A DNA stretch of 39,544 nucleotides from UBA1172 sp002457135 (GTDB taxonomy: Bacteria > Pseudomonadota > Alphaproteobacteria > Puniceispirillales > UBA1172): NCBI GenBank assembly GCA_965660935.1, contig CBFIBR010000018.1:1-39544 (forward strand), in the 5' to 3' direction. This document shows, piece after piece, positions 7,095 to 14,886 of the stretch. The translations under genes were made by a program, and so were the position numbers. How positions within the stretch are numbered: the first letter of the stretch is position 1; the number at the start of each line of letters is the position of its first letter. Below the pieces are notes generated by a model. It had not been told where the DNA came from and ran no database searches. It saw only the letters and a list, made by a program, of their open reading frames with translations.

Positions 7095-7501
7095 CGGAGC
7101 GGGATTTCTATCCTGATATCCCTGATCGGGATGCTCATGGCCTCCTCGATCCAGAGAACACCATCAACCGATACAGCCAGTTTGGCATCAAGCACGAGGT
7201 TGAGGGCAATCGTCCTCGGCCCATCCTTGCTCAACAGCTGGTAGAGCTGATCAAACCGTTCTGCATTGAGGGCCAGTTTGGCGGTCATCACCGGCTGGTC
7301 GAGCGGAATGTTCAGCTCCCCGATCCTGTCTTCGGGGGCATCATCCTCCTGGGTTGCATGCAACTGGCAGCTGCCCCTTGCGATGGTGACCAGATCGGCA
7401 ACAGCAAAGATATGCGGCTCGTAGGCGAGCAGCGACTGCCGCAGCTCGGCGGATTTGAGGTTCATTCGAACCGTGTCAATCTGTTGCCAGTCGGTGGTCA
7501 T
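7091..7501 (-). CDS. Unknown protein at the end of the flhA-flhF-flhG-fliA operon
   Basis: The 136-residue soluble protein is not one I recognise. It has no signal peptide or membrane segment. The C-terminal half looks beta-rich (TIALNLVLDAKLAVSV, then IPIRDIRIEIPL). The start overlaps the fliA stop by four bases, so it is probably co-translated with fliA. In gammaproteobacterial clusters this place is usually taken by cheY or cheZ, and it resembles neither. Confidence 0.65.
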   Translation of the reverse strand: MTTDWQQIDTVRMNLKSAELRQSLLAYEPHIFAVADLVTIARGSCQLHATQEDDAPEDRIGELNIPLDQPVMTAKLALNAERFDQLYQLLSKDGPRTIALNLVLDAKLAVSVDGVLWIEEAMSIPIRDIRIEIPLR

Positions 7502-8226
7502 CTCGGCAGTGTCAGGTTCTGGTCTTTGGCAATGAAATGGCGAAGTTTTTCAATAGCTGATTTCTTGATCTGGCTGACCCGCCCGTTGGAAATTTCCAGC
7601 ACTTCGGCGATTTCATAGACATTGAGCTCTTCGACATAATAGAGCTGAATGACCATTGCCTCGCGTTCAGGCAGTGTCTTGAGCGCATTTTTCAGCTGCG
7701 CCTGGAGCTGAACCTCATTGAGATTGTCTTCAGGGGTGTTGGCGGTTGAGGTAAACCAGATCGAATATTCATCATACACTTCATCAATCGATGAATGGAT
7801 ATTGGCCTGAAAGGACTGCTGCCATTCCTCAATTTCGGCGATGGTCATATCCATTGCCTTGGCCAGTTCTTCGGTGGTCGGGTTGCGGCCAAGCTGTTGC
7901 ATCAGGCGTTCTTCGGTTTTCTTGGTCTGCTGCATCATCTTCATTGTCGAGCGGCAGAGATTGGAATTCTTCCTGAGGTGATCGAGGATGGTGCCCTTTA
8001 TCCGGATACCGGCATAACTGGCAAAACTGGCGCCCTCACGAATGGTGTAATTCTGGGCGGCCATCACCAGGCCGGTGTAACCGACCTGAACCAGGTCATC
8101 GATTTCCACCACCGATGCAACGCGCCCATGCACATGCCAGGCTATTTTTCGAACCAGAGCAAGGTGTTCGGAAACCAGTTCCTCAACATTGGTCGTCTGT
8201 TCGATGTAGCCGGTCGTTCTCATCAC
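7498..8226 (-). CDS. fliA: RNA polymerase sigma factor for flagellar genes (sigma28, FliA)
   Basis: The 242-residue protein has regions 2, 3 and 4 of a sigma28 factor. Region 2 is around residues 15-90 (LVRKIAWHVHGR, then DDLVQVGYTGLVMA, then FASYAGIRIKGTILDHLRK). Region 3 is around 100-150. The region 4 helix-turn-helix is at about 190-235 (LPEREAMVIQLYYVEELNVYEIAEVL, then GRVSQIKKSAIEKLR). FliA directs transcription of late flagellar genes and is held inactive by FlgM, encoded at 15686. The start overlaps the flhG stop (ATGA). Candidate target promoters are seen before flagellin and flgM. Confidence 0.96.
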   Translation of the reverse strand: MMRTTGYIEQTTNVEELVSEHLALVRKIAWHVHGRVASVVEIDDLVQVGYTGLVMAAQNYTIREGASFASYAGIRIKGTILDHLRKNSNLCRSTMKMMQQTKKTEERLMQQLGRNPTTEELAKAMDMTIAEIEEWQQSFQANIHSSIDEVYDEYSIWFTSTANTPEDNLNEVQLQAQLKNALKTLPEREAMVIQLYYVEELNVYEIAEVLEISNGRVSQIKKSAIEKLRHFIAKDQNLTLPR

Positions 8227-9023
8227 CGAACCATTTCGCCCTGGGGGCTTCTTTCAAAGAAGCGTATGCCATCGGTTGCATTCATGGGCGACCGGATGAT
8301 GTTGTTGGCAACCCGTTGCAGGGCCAGCACTTCCCGGGCGTTCCTCTCATCAAGGCAGACAGGCTTTCGGGAAACGATGGATTTGCGCAACTTGCTCGAC
8401 ATCGGGAACGAGCCGGCAAAATGCAGCGAAACATCCAGAAACTGGGTGACCGTTTTCCTGAATTTATCAAAATACGACTGGGCCTCATCATCACTGCCCG
8501 CCATGTTCACCAGAACGTTGAAATGAATGATGCCCTTTTCGAGATGCGTTGCCTTGATGAGGGCATAGGCATCAAGAAAGCTGGTTGGCTCACCCACCAG
8601 AACAACCAGGACACGATCAGCAGCGGCGATAAAGGCGGTGGTGCCGTCCGAGGCCCCCGCCGCAACATCCACGATGAGGTAATCGGTTTTCTCCTCAATC
8701 GACTGCATGGCACGGATCGTCTGCAGGCGGACATCCTGTTCAAGATTGAGCATGTCGATAAAACCGGCACCGCCAGAAATCAGCTTCAGCCCGTTGGGGC
8801 CGTCACAGGCCAGCTGGTCGGTGGTCACCTTGTTGGAAATCAGGTCGCTGATAACGTATTCGGGATTGACCCCCATCAGAATATGCGCGTTGGCCATTCC
8901 GTAATCGGCATCAAAGAGATAAACCCTGTTGCCAAGATTTTTCAGGGTGATGGCAAGATTGACCGCAATGCTTGTCTTTCCAACACCGCCTTTGCCACTC
9001 GTAACAGCAATCGTGGTAGCCAT
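8223..9023 (-). CDS. flhG: Flagellar number regulator, MinD/ParA-type ATPase (FlhG/FleN)
   Basis: The 266-residue protein carries the deviant Walker A motif GKGGVGKT at residues 10-17, a D-A-D-Y-G-M-A-N segment near 39, and a switch-like DVAAGASD near 127. FlhG limits flagellar number and, in polar flagellates, works with FlhF. This protein begins at the ATPase fold with nine residues before the motif. It therefore lacks the N-terminal DQAxxLR helix by which many FlhG proteins stimulate the FlhF GTPase. Pseudomonas FleN also has only a short N-terminus. It sits between flhF and fliA, the usual order. Confidence 0.93.
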   Translation of the reverse strand: MATTIAVTSGKGGVGKTSIAVNLAITLKNLGNRVYLFDADYGMANAHILMGVNPEYVISDLISNKVTTDQLACDGPNGLKLISGGAGFIDMLNLEQDVRLQTIRAMQSIEEKTDYLIVDVAAGASDGTTAFIAAADRVLVVLVGEPTSFLDAYALIKATHLEKGIIHFNVLVNMAGSDDEAQSYFDKFRKTVTQFLDVSLHFAGSFPMSSKLRKSIVSRKPVCLDERNAREVLALQRVANNIIRSPMNATDGIRFFERSPQGEMVR

Positions 9024-9037
9024 AAAATCAAACCCGA

Positions 9038-10204
9038 CTAAAAGTTAATATCAAGATATTGCTTCAAAACATCGGCCTGGGCAATCGCAATTCCATCAAG
9101 GAAGGATTTGCTGCCCGTCATCAACCCGATGCTTGACGATGATTCCGCCAGAACCGAAATCTCCGCCGGGGTAAACTCGCACTCATCCAGTTTGGTCAGC
9201 GCGATGAGGGGGTTAAGCTCGGCATACTCGTCCAGTTGCAGATTGATCATCTGGCGGCTGGCCCCCCCGGGAAGCGCCAGAACGAAGGCCAGTTTTTCAG
9301 GCCCGAACCGTTTCTTGGCGGCGAGCATGGCGGGTTTGGCCTGTTCCGGTGATACGGCAATATCAACCACCAGGCGGCGGCTGGTTTCACCCAGCTCGGT
9401 ATCCAGTGTTTTCACCCCGAGCGGGATCGGGGTCAGGTTGAGCAGGCGTGCGCAGGCCGAAATCGGTTCCTGAACAATGGACGGCTTGGTGGTCATGCAG
9501 GCCAGATCAAACGGCTTGGTTCCGGGCGTGTTCTTGGCATTGGCGGCGATCTTGCCCACCAGGGTTGTCTTGCCTGCACCGCTTGGCCCGAGGACACAGA
9601 TGATGCGTTTTGTCGTCATCCAGTTGCGGTCGGGATGAACCAGGTTTTCAGCCACGGCAGCCAGAAACGCGCTGCGCGCCGCTTCCGGTTCCAGTGATGC
9701 AACAGGGCCATAGAGACGATGGATCAGCTCCTCGGAATAGCCCGCCTGGGCCAGTTTCAGCCCGGGGGTAAAGCCCAGTTCAGGTTTCAGCCCGCTGGCA
9801 TTTGTCAGGGTCATGCCCGCCAGCGCCTGTTTCAACTGGCGGATTTCCTGTTCGATTTTGCCCAAACTCCGATCAAGGCCCCGATCAAGGCCCCGATCAG
9901 AACCACCATCTAAGCCCCGATCAACACCACGATTGTAGTCATCTTGGCGGCGGGCCGTTGTGCCAAGGGGTTCATACATCGCCTCATGGAGCGCTGCGTT
10001 GCGCTGTTGCTTTTTCCCCTGCAAGGCATGAACACCACCCGAAACCGGCTTTGGTGCCGAGGTTGACGGATCATCGGTTGCACGGATATGGAACCGGTTG
10101 CCGTCGCTTCGGCTTTCCAGGATATAGGCATCCGGGCCGAGCTGGGCCAGTACCTTTTCCATGGCATCCGCGGAATCCCCTGCGGTAACAGTAATGGTGG
10201 TCAT
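9038..10204 (-). CDS. flhF: Flagellar placement protein FlhF, SRP-type GTPase with degenerate motifs
   Basis: The 388-residue protein has the FlhF layout: a basic/low-complexity B region (1-115), an N domain (about 116-195) and a G domain from 200. The P-loop GPSGAGKT is intact (206-213), and the G4-like TKLDE is present near residue 340. The G2 position, normally T-D-x-Y-R-x-G, reads TTKPSIV. The G3 position, normally DTAG, reads DIAV. Such changes should weaken or abolish GTP hydrolysis, though GTP binding may remain. Residues 91-114 are a six-unit tetrapeptide repeat. A GAAGGAG site precedes the start. The place in the operon (flhA-flhF-flhG) supports the identity. Confidence 0.9.
   Translation of the reverse strand: MTTITVTAGDSADAMEKVLAQLGPDAYILESRSDGNRFHIRATDDPSTSAPKPVSGGVHALQGKKQQRNAALHEAMYEPLGTTARRQDDYNRGVDRGLDGGSDRGLDRGLDRSLGKIEQEIRQLKQALAGMTLTNASGLKPELGFTPGLKLAQAGYSEELIHRLYGPVASLEPEAARSAFLAAVAENLVHPDRNWMTTKRIICVLGPSGAGKTTLVGKIAANAKNTPGTKPFDLACMTTKPSIVQEPISACARLLNLTPIPLGVKTLDTELGETSRRLVVDIAVSPEQAKPAMLAAKKRFGPEKLAFVLALPGGASRQMINLQLDEYAELNPLIALTKLDECEFTPAEISVLAESSSSIGLMTGSKSFLDGIAIAQADVLKQYLDINF
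9863..9934 (-). repeat. 12-base tandem repeat inside flhF (six units)
   Basis: Six 12-base units built on GATCAAGGCCCC (+ strand) encode six four-residue units, D-R-G-L and variants (NRGV, DRGL, DGGS, DRGL, DRGL, DRSL; residues 91-114). Two adjacent units (9871-9882 and 9883-9894) are identical. Unit length is a multiple of three, so copy-number change would keep the frame and alter only the length of the linker between the B and N domains. Confidence 0.85.
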
Positions 10205-10236
10205 GGTTCTTACTCCTTCACTGGAAATTTCAGGCT

Positions 10237-12339
10237 TCAGCTCTGATCAGTTTCCCCGTTAATAGTGGCAACGACATCAACCTTCCTTGTGTCAGGCAGC
10301 TCATTGAAAGACAGGACAATGATGTCATCGATATGCTGGCGGATAATGCCCGCAAGCGGTCTGCGAATAGCCGGTGATACCACCATCACAGCCTGCTTGT
10401 TCTGGGCCGTCATCTCATCGTTGACCTCGGCAATATTGGTCAGCAGCCGGGTCGCAAAATTGTTTTCAAGGATCAGCTCGCCTTCGCCGTTCTGCCTGAC
10501 CATGGAAATCATCATCTGTTCCATATCGGCACTGAGGGTGATGACGGGCAGGGGTGAGTTGAGCGGGGCGATCTGCTGAATTTGCAGGCTGGCAAGCCCG
10601 GGGCGAAGCGCCTCGGCGGTATCGGCAATCGACAGCTTGCGGGTCGACAGCTCAGCCAGGTTTTCGAGAATCTGGCGGAGATCACTGATCGGCATCCGCT
10701 CACTCAACAGGGTGCGCAGGATCGCCGTTAACTGGTGCAGTGGCACCAGCTTGGGGACCACGGACTGAACCAGTGACGGTGACGTTTCAGCAAGATTATC
10801 ACACAGATGCTGAACATCATCCTGGCCGATGAGTTCATCAGCGAATTTATACAGCATCTGGCTGAGATGCGTGGCAATGACGCTTTCGGGCGTTACAACA
10901 ACATAGCCCCTGGCCTCGGCATCGGTTTTCATATGGGCTTCGATCCAGACCGCTTCCATCCCGAAACTCGGGTCACGAACCTCAATCCCGTCCAGCTTGA
11001 CCCTGACATCATCACCGGGAATGGCCAGAAACTTGTCGGTGTAGACCTGATCCTCGCCAACGATTTTCTGGCCGACACGGATACGGTAACGGTTTGCCGG
11101 AAGATTGAGATCATCACGAACCCGCACCGCCGGAAGAACAAAGCCGAGCGACCGCGAAACCTGACGGCGGATACCGGTGATGCGTGAAATCAGCGGGCCG
11201 CTTTCTTCAGACCCGACAAGATCAATCAGCCCATAGCCGAGCTGGAGCGACACCGGCGCGTTATCAACAATATCACCGAGCGTGACCTGCTCAGAGCCAT
11301 GATCAGCCTGATAGGCCTCTTCGGCTTCAGCGCCTTCGCCCTCGGTGGCCAGTTTTTCCCGCTGCATGGCGCGGTAGCCGATATAGGCCCCGACGACGGC
11401 GGCGGGAAGGAACAGCATGCTCGGCATGCCGGGGATCAGCCCCAGCAGCAGCAACACCCCTGCAACCGGGAACCAGGCCCGGGAAAGGTTGACCTGACTG
11501 CCGATATGTTCGGCCATGTCCTGCGACGATGAAACCCGGGTGACGATGATGGCGGTTGCAATCGCCAGCATCAGTGACGGGATCTGGGCGACCAGACCAT
11601 CACCGATCGACAACAGGATATAGTTCTGGGCAGCAATCCCGACCGGCAGATCATGCTGGGACAAACCGATGATCAGCCCGCCGACAATATTGATTATCAG
11701 GATCAGGATGGCGGCAATCGCATCACCCTTGACGAATTTCGACGCACCATCCATGGCACCATAGAAATCCGCCTCGGCAGCGATATCGGCACGCCTCCGC
11801 TTGGCCTCTTCATTATCGAGAACACCGGCGTTGAGATCAGCATCAATCGCCATTTGCTTGCCGGGCATGGCATCGAGGGTGAAGCGGGCGGATACCTCGG
11901 AAATACGCCCGGCACCACGGGTGATGACCACCAGGTTGATGATCACCAGAATGACAAAGACGAAAATACCAACCGCGTAATTACCGGCGATGACAAAAGC
12001 ACCAAACGCCTCAATCATCTTGCCGGCCGCGTCAGGCCCGTTATGACCCTCACCCAGAACAACCCGGGTTGAGGCAACGTTAAGGCCGAGGCGAAGCACG
12101 GTCGCAATCAGCAGCAGGCTGGGGAAACTGGAAAAATCAAGCGGCCTGTTGGTGTGCAGCGCCACCATCAGGATCAGCAGCGAAGTGACAATATTAAGGA
12201 CAAAGAATGTATCCAGCATGATCACCGGCAGCGGTAGGACCATCATGGCCACCAGCACCAGAATGCCAACCGGCATCAGACCACGGGCGAGGTTGCCCTT
12301 AATGTTACCCAGTCCAAATCGTGACAGCGTCATTTCCAT
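10237..12339 (-). CDS. flhA: Flagellar type III export gate protein FlhA
   Basis: This 700-residue protein of normal FlhA length has eight hydrophobic segments in the first 330 residues. The family signature between them runs RISEVSARFTLDAMPGKQMA then IDADLNAG (about residues 143-172). A large cytosolic domain (about 350-690) binds export substrates and chaperones. FlhA couples the proton gradient to export of rod, hook and filament subunits. The start at 12339 follows a GGGAG site; a second ATG at 12333 is also in frame. It leads the minus-strand operon with flhF, flhG, fliA and an unknown gene. A weak sigma54-like GG-N10-GC element lies about 80-100 bases upstream. Confidence 0.97.
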   Translation of the reverse strand: MEMTLSRFGLGNIKGNLARGLMPVGILVLVAMMVLPLPVIMLDTFFVLNIVTSLLILMVALHTNRPLDFSSFPSLLLIATVLRLGLNVASTRVVLGEGHNGPDAAGKMIEAFGAFVIAGNYAVGIFVFVILVIINLVVITRGAGRISEVSARFTLDAMPGKQMAIDADLNAGVLDNEEAKRRRADIAAEADFYGAMDGASKFVKGDAIAAILILIINIVGGLIIGLSQHDLPVGIAAQNYILLSIGDGLVAQIPSLMLAIATAIIVTRVSSSQDMAEHIGSQVNLSRAWFPVAGVLLLLGLIPGMPSMLFLPAAVVGAYIGYRAMQREKLATEGEGAEAEEAYQADHGSEQVTLGDIVDNAPVSLQLGYGLIDLVGSEESGPLISRITGIRRQVSRSLGFVLPAVRVRDDLNLPANRYRIRVGQKIVGEDQVYTDKFLAIPGDDVRVKLDGIEVRDPSFGMEAVWIEAHMKTDAEARGYVVVTPESVIATHLSQMLYKFADELIGQDDVQHLCDNLAETSPSLVQSVVPKLVPLHQLTAILRTLLSERMPISDLRQILENLAELSTRKLSIADTAEALRPGLASLQIQQIAPLNSPLPVITLSADMEQMMISMVRQNGEGELILENNFATRLLTNIAEVNDEMTAQNKQAVMVVSPAIRRPLAGIIRQHIDDIIVLSFNELPDTRKVDVVATINGETDQS

Positions 12340-12430
12340 GACACGCTCCCGTTATTCTGGGGTTCAAAAAAATGACCCCCGCTGATGGTTGACCGTGAAT
12401 TCAGCTGCATGATTTCTACCTTGCTGTATT

Positions 12431-12448
12431 CATTAACGAATATTAATG
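12431..12448. promoter_or_regulatory. Palindromic site between flhA and flgP
   Basis: CATTAA (12431-12436) and TTAATG (12443-12448) form a perfect 6-base inverted repeat with a 6-base spacer in an otherwise GC-rich region. It resembles a CtrA site (TTAA-N7-TTAA), except that the spacer between the TTAA units is six, not seven. It could be an operator for either divergent gene; no regulator is identified. Confidence 0.35.
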
Positions 12449-12683
12449 TTTCTTCGGTGATGCCCCGGGCTGCTGCACAGGGCCTCCCGTCAATAAGGCA
12501 AATACCGTGCCAGCCTTGGGGGGTGAGGCCGTCATGACTTCCCCCCGATGGCCTGTTTTTGGGGATCCGGTCTTAAAAACCGTTCCTTATAAAGGGGTTG
12601 GTAATATTAGGGCCGGGGTCAGGTACAGTGCCGTGGTGCCTCATGGGAATGGTGATGAAAAAAATAATGCCGCTATCCCTCCT

Positions 12684-12700
12684 CTGGCACAGATCATGCA
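12684..12700 (+). promoter_or_regulatory. Sigma54-type promoter of flgP
   Basis: CTGGCACAGATCATGCA has the TGGCAC -24 box, exact GG-N10-GC spacing and a near-consensus -12 box (ATGC for TTGC). Transcription would start near 12711, giving a leader of about 40 bases that includes the GGGAG site at 12738-12742. It fits an activator of the type encoded at the window's right end. Confidence 0.65.
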
Positions 12701-12749
12701 GTTGCCTGGCACTACGTTCATTCACTTTTGTCGTGATGGGAGTCTGATA

Positions 12750-13244
12750 ATGACCGTTAAACTGAAGCACTATTTCGCTGTTGTCATCTGCATGACCCTG
12801 TTAGCAGGCTGCCAGCATGTCACGTCGGGTTACATGGCCGAGACCGAGCAGGCTGTTCCCCAGCCATCGCTGATGGCCGTCAAGGAAGTGCTGGATGCCA
12901 CCGCTGAAACCATTCCGACGCTGACAGCGATCGGGTATGCGGTTGTTTCCAACCAGCCTGGCCAGAGCAACGCCCAGAAGAGACTGATGGCAATCCGCGC
13001 AGCCCGCATGGCGGCGATGCGCGATCTGGCCGAACAGATCCACGGGCTCAAGGTTGATGGCAGCACCACGGTGATCGACCTGATGGTTCAGAACGATACC
13101 TTCCGGGGTGTTGTTTCCGGGACCATCCGGGGCGCTCGCACGGTCCGGATCAACCCGACCGGCAGCGACACCTATGAAATTGTCCTCGAAATCGACCGTG
13201 ATATCGTCACCCGCCTGATGTCAGCGGCGCGGACCTACAGCTAG
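12750..13244 (+). CDS. flgP: Flagellar outer-membrane lipoprotein FlgP (LPP20 family)
   Basis: The 164-residue product starts with a lipoprotein signal: basic residues, a hydrophobic core and lipobox LLAGC with Cys21. The rest matches the LPP20/FlgP pattern: KRLMAIRAARMAAMRDLAEQ, then V-D-G-S-T-T, then V-S-G-T-I-R-G-A-R-T-V. In Vibrio and Campylobacter, FlgP forms an outer-membrane-associated disk around the flagellar base. The start at 12750 is chosen because of the GGGAG site and the lipoprotein signal. flgT follows after five bases, as in Vibrio flgOPT loci, although no flgO is present here. Confidence 0.85.
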   Translation: MTVKLKHYFAVVICMTLLAGCQHVTSGYMAETEQAVPQPSLMAVKEVLDATAETIPTLTAIGYAVVSNQPGQSNAQKRLMAIRAARMAAMRDLAEQIHGLKVDGSTTVIDLMVQNDTFRGVVSGTIRGARTVRINPTGSDTYEIVLEIDRDIVTRLMSAARTYS

Positions 13245-13249
13245 TCACC

Positions 13250-14440
13250 ATGGTCATTCAGCATCACCGCATTGATAAGTCAGGCATCAGCCCCGGCCGC
13301 CCCCTGAAAGGGCGCCTGGGCCTGATGTCTTTGCTTGTGGTGCTGATGATGCTGGTTTTTGCCGGGACCGGTTACGCCGAGCCGTTCCGTTTTGTTGATG
13401 TGACCGGGCGTGCAACCCTGCCGCAATCGGGTGATACCGACACGGCACGCAGGCTGGCCCTCGAAGATGCGCTCTATCAGGCCGCCCTTGAGGGCGGGGC
13501 CGATATTGTTGGCTATCAGGCCAGCGTCAGGGACCAGATGGTCAGTGACGAGCTGGTGGTCAGGCCGTCAGGGTCAATCCTCAACTACACCATTGTCGAG
13601 GAAGCGGAGAGGGGGGAGCATTACATTGTTTCCATCCGTGCCGCTGTCGGGTCGCTGCCTGAAATTACCTGCCAGAACAGGCCTTTCAGCAAGGCCATGA
13701 TCTTTGCGCCTGAAATTGCGGTCAGCCCCGCCGTGCCAGCCAGTATTGCAGCCCAGGTGCCGGTGATGCTGAACCATCTGGCCGAGGTGTTGCAGCAGCA
13801 GAAAACGCTCGGTGTCACGCTTGCCATGAACACACCCTATCAGTCCGCGGGTGATTTTTCGCTTCCCTCCAGTTTCGATTACAAGGCGATCACCGAGGGG
13901 CGGCGTTCTGTTGATCAGGGTGATTTCGCCGTTATCCCGGTTCTGGAAATCCTGCATCGCAAGAGCAATACAGCCCTTTTCAAAAAGGAAGAGGCGATCG
14001 CGATCCTGAGGCTGAAAGTCCTCGAAGGCGGTACCGAAACCGCTGATCTGGATTTGCATGAAACGGTTGTCATGCCGCTCGGGACAGAAGGCCCGATCCG
14101 CAGCCTGTCGGTACTGAGCCGCCCCCGCCGGGCTGATGTCACGGCCCGCTTTCTGGCCCCAATCCCGCCGCTGGTTGACCGGTTGACGAAAGCGATCAAT
14201 TGTCGAACACTGAAATCCACGCTGCGGATTGATCAGGGAGAGCTGTTTATCCCCATCGGCAGCAACCAGGGATTGCGGGTTGATGCCATGGGGGTGCTTG
14301 ACGATCCGGCGAAACCGGTTCAGTTCCTGAGCATTGCAAGGCTGGAGCCATCGCGCACCGTGCTGGCCCCGCTCGACCCCTATTTGCCGGCTTCATCACT
14401 GGTCGGCCGAACGATTGAGTTTCTGGAGTTCAAGCCATGA
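13250..14440 (+). CDS. flgT: Flagellar H-ring protein FlgT
   Basis: The 396-residue protein has a signal peptide whose hydrophobic core lies at residues 26-43 and ends at GYAEP. The likely start may therefore be Met26 at 13325 rather than 13250. Residues about 44-135 match the FlgT N-terminal domain (VTGRATLPQSGDTDTARRLA, LEDALYQAALEGGADI). Middle and C-terminal domains follow, with IPIGSNQGLRVDAMGVL near residue 335. In Vibrio, FlgT forms the H ring around the LP ring in the periplasm and helps the MotX/MotY ring to assemble. Its gene is downstream of flgP and overlaps the next gene by four bases. Confidence 0.82.
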   Translation: MVIQHHRIDKSGISPGRPLKGRLGLMSLLVVLMMLVFAGTGYAEPFRFVDVTGRATLPQSGDTDTARRLALEDALYQAALEGGADIVGYQASVRDQMVSDELVVRPSGSILNYTIVEEAERGEHYIVSIRAAVGSLPEITCQNRPFSKAMIFAPEIAVSPAVPASIAAQVPVMLNHLAEVLQQQKTLGVTLAMNTPYQSAGDFSLPSSFDYKAITEGRRSVDQGDFAVIPVLEILHRKSNTALFKKEEAIAILRLKVLEGGTETADLDLHETVVMPLGTEGPIRSLSVLSRPRRADVTARFLAPIPPLVDRLTKAINCRTLKSTLRIDQGELFIPIGSNQGLRVDAMGVLDDPAKPVQFLSIARLEPSRTVLAPLDPYLPASSLVGRTIEFLEFKP

Positions 14441-14886
14441 TTGTTAAACCCGGTTATAACCCGTTAATCCTTTTTGGTCTGGCCATATGCCTCGCCGGTT
14501 TTGGCGGTATCAGGGATGCGCGGGCCGAAGCGCTGGTTGTGCTGGAATACCCCGGTTTTTCCGGCGGCAACAGCAGCAGCAATGAATTTGCCCGCAACCC
14601 GAACCACAAAGCCCGCCACAAAATCGAAAAGGATGAAACGCTCAGCGAAATCCTGCACCGGTATTATGGTGACAGCGGGCTGAACATGAAATTCATCGAA
14701 CTGGCGGTGGTCAGCATCAACCGGTCGGCGTTTGTTCGCGGCAACCCCAATTTCATGTTTGCCGGGAAAAACCTGCACCTGCCATCACTGACTGAAATCG
14801 ATCAGTTGCTGCGTGGCCAGAACGGGTCAGGCGGGGCCGTATCGACAGGGGATAACAGGGATGAGATCTTTTTCATCGGCGGTTAA
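14437..14886 (+). CDS. Secreted LysM/FimV-like protein in the flagellar H-ring operon
   Basis: The 149-residue protein has a signal peptide (hydrophobic core about residues 9-24, ending DARAEA). Residues 54-115 are a LysM-like fold: HKIEKDETLSEILHRYYGDS, then FIELAVVSINRSAF, then FMFAGKNLHLPS. This spacing (DTLSxIxxRYYG ... N.A...GNPNFMFAGKxLxLP) resembles the FimV-type LysM region that binds peptidoglycan. The start overlaps the flgT stop (ATGA), and the 3' end overlaps flgA. A periplasmic peptidoglycan anchor for the FlgP/FlgT structure is a reasonable inference. I know of no named counterpart in the Vibrio locus. Confidence 0.75.
   Translation: MIVKPGYNPLILFGLAICLAGFGGIRDARAEALVVLEYPGFSGGNSSSNEFARNPNHKARHKIEKDETLSEILHRYYGDSGLNMKFIELAVVSINRSAFVRGNPNFMFAGKNLHLPSLTEIDQLLRGQNGSGGAVSTGDNRDEIFFIGG

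Larger units (their letters stand above)
12340..12749. other. Divergent regulatory region between flhA and flgP
   Basis: There is no convincing gene here. An open frame continues upstream of flgP to 12507, but its sequence before 12750 is not protein-like. Seen here are a GGGGT/ACCCC hairpin at 12359-12379, a CATTAA/TTAATG inverted repeat at 12431-12448, and a good sigma54-type element at 12684-12700 directed at flgP. On the minus strand there is a weak GG-N10-GC element within about 12404-12422, directed at flhA. Confidence 0.55.

Noticed and set aside
8115..9041. 308-residue open frame on the + strand over flhG and fliA
   Set aside because: It is antisense to two clearly recognised genes and shows no family features.
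9802..10188. Open frames on the + strand over the flhF repeat region
   Set aside because: The repeat keeps several frames open; the protein on the minus strand is FlhF.
12404..12422. Sigma54 promoter for flhA
   Set aside because: The GG-N10-GC core is present on the minus strand, but the -24 box otherwise does not match; too weak to list.
12507..12749. N-terminal extension of FlgP
   Set aside because: The sequence is not protein-like, and the lipoprotein signal with its ribosome site begins at 12750.
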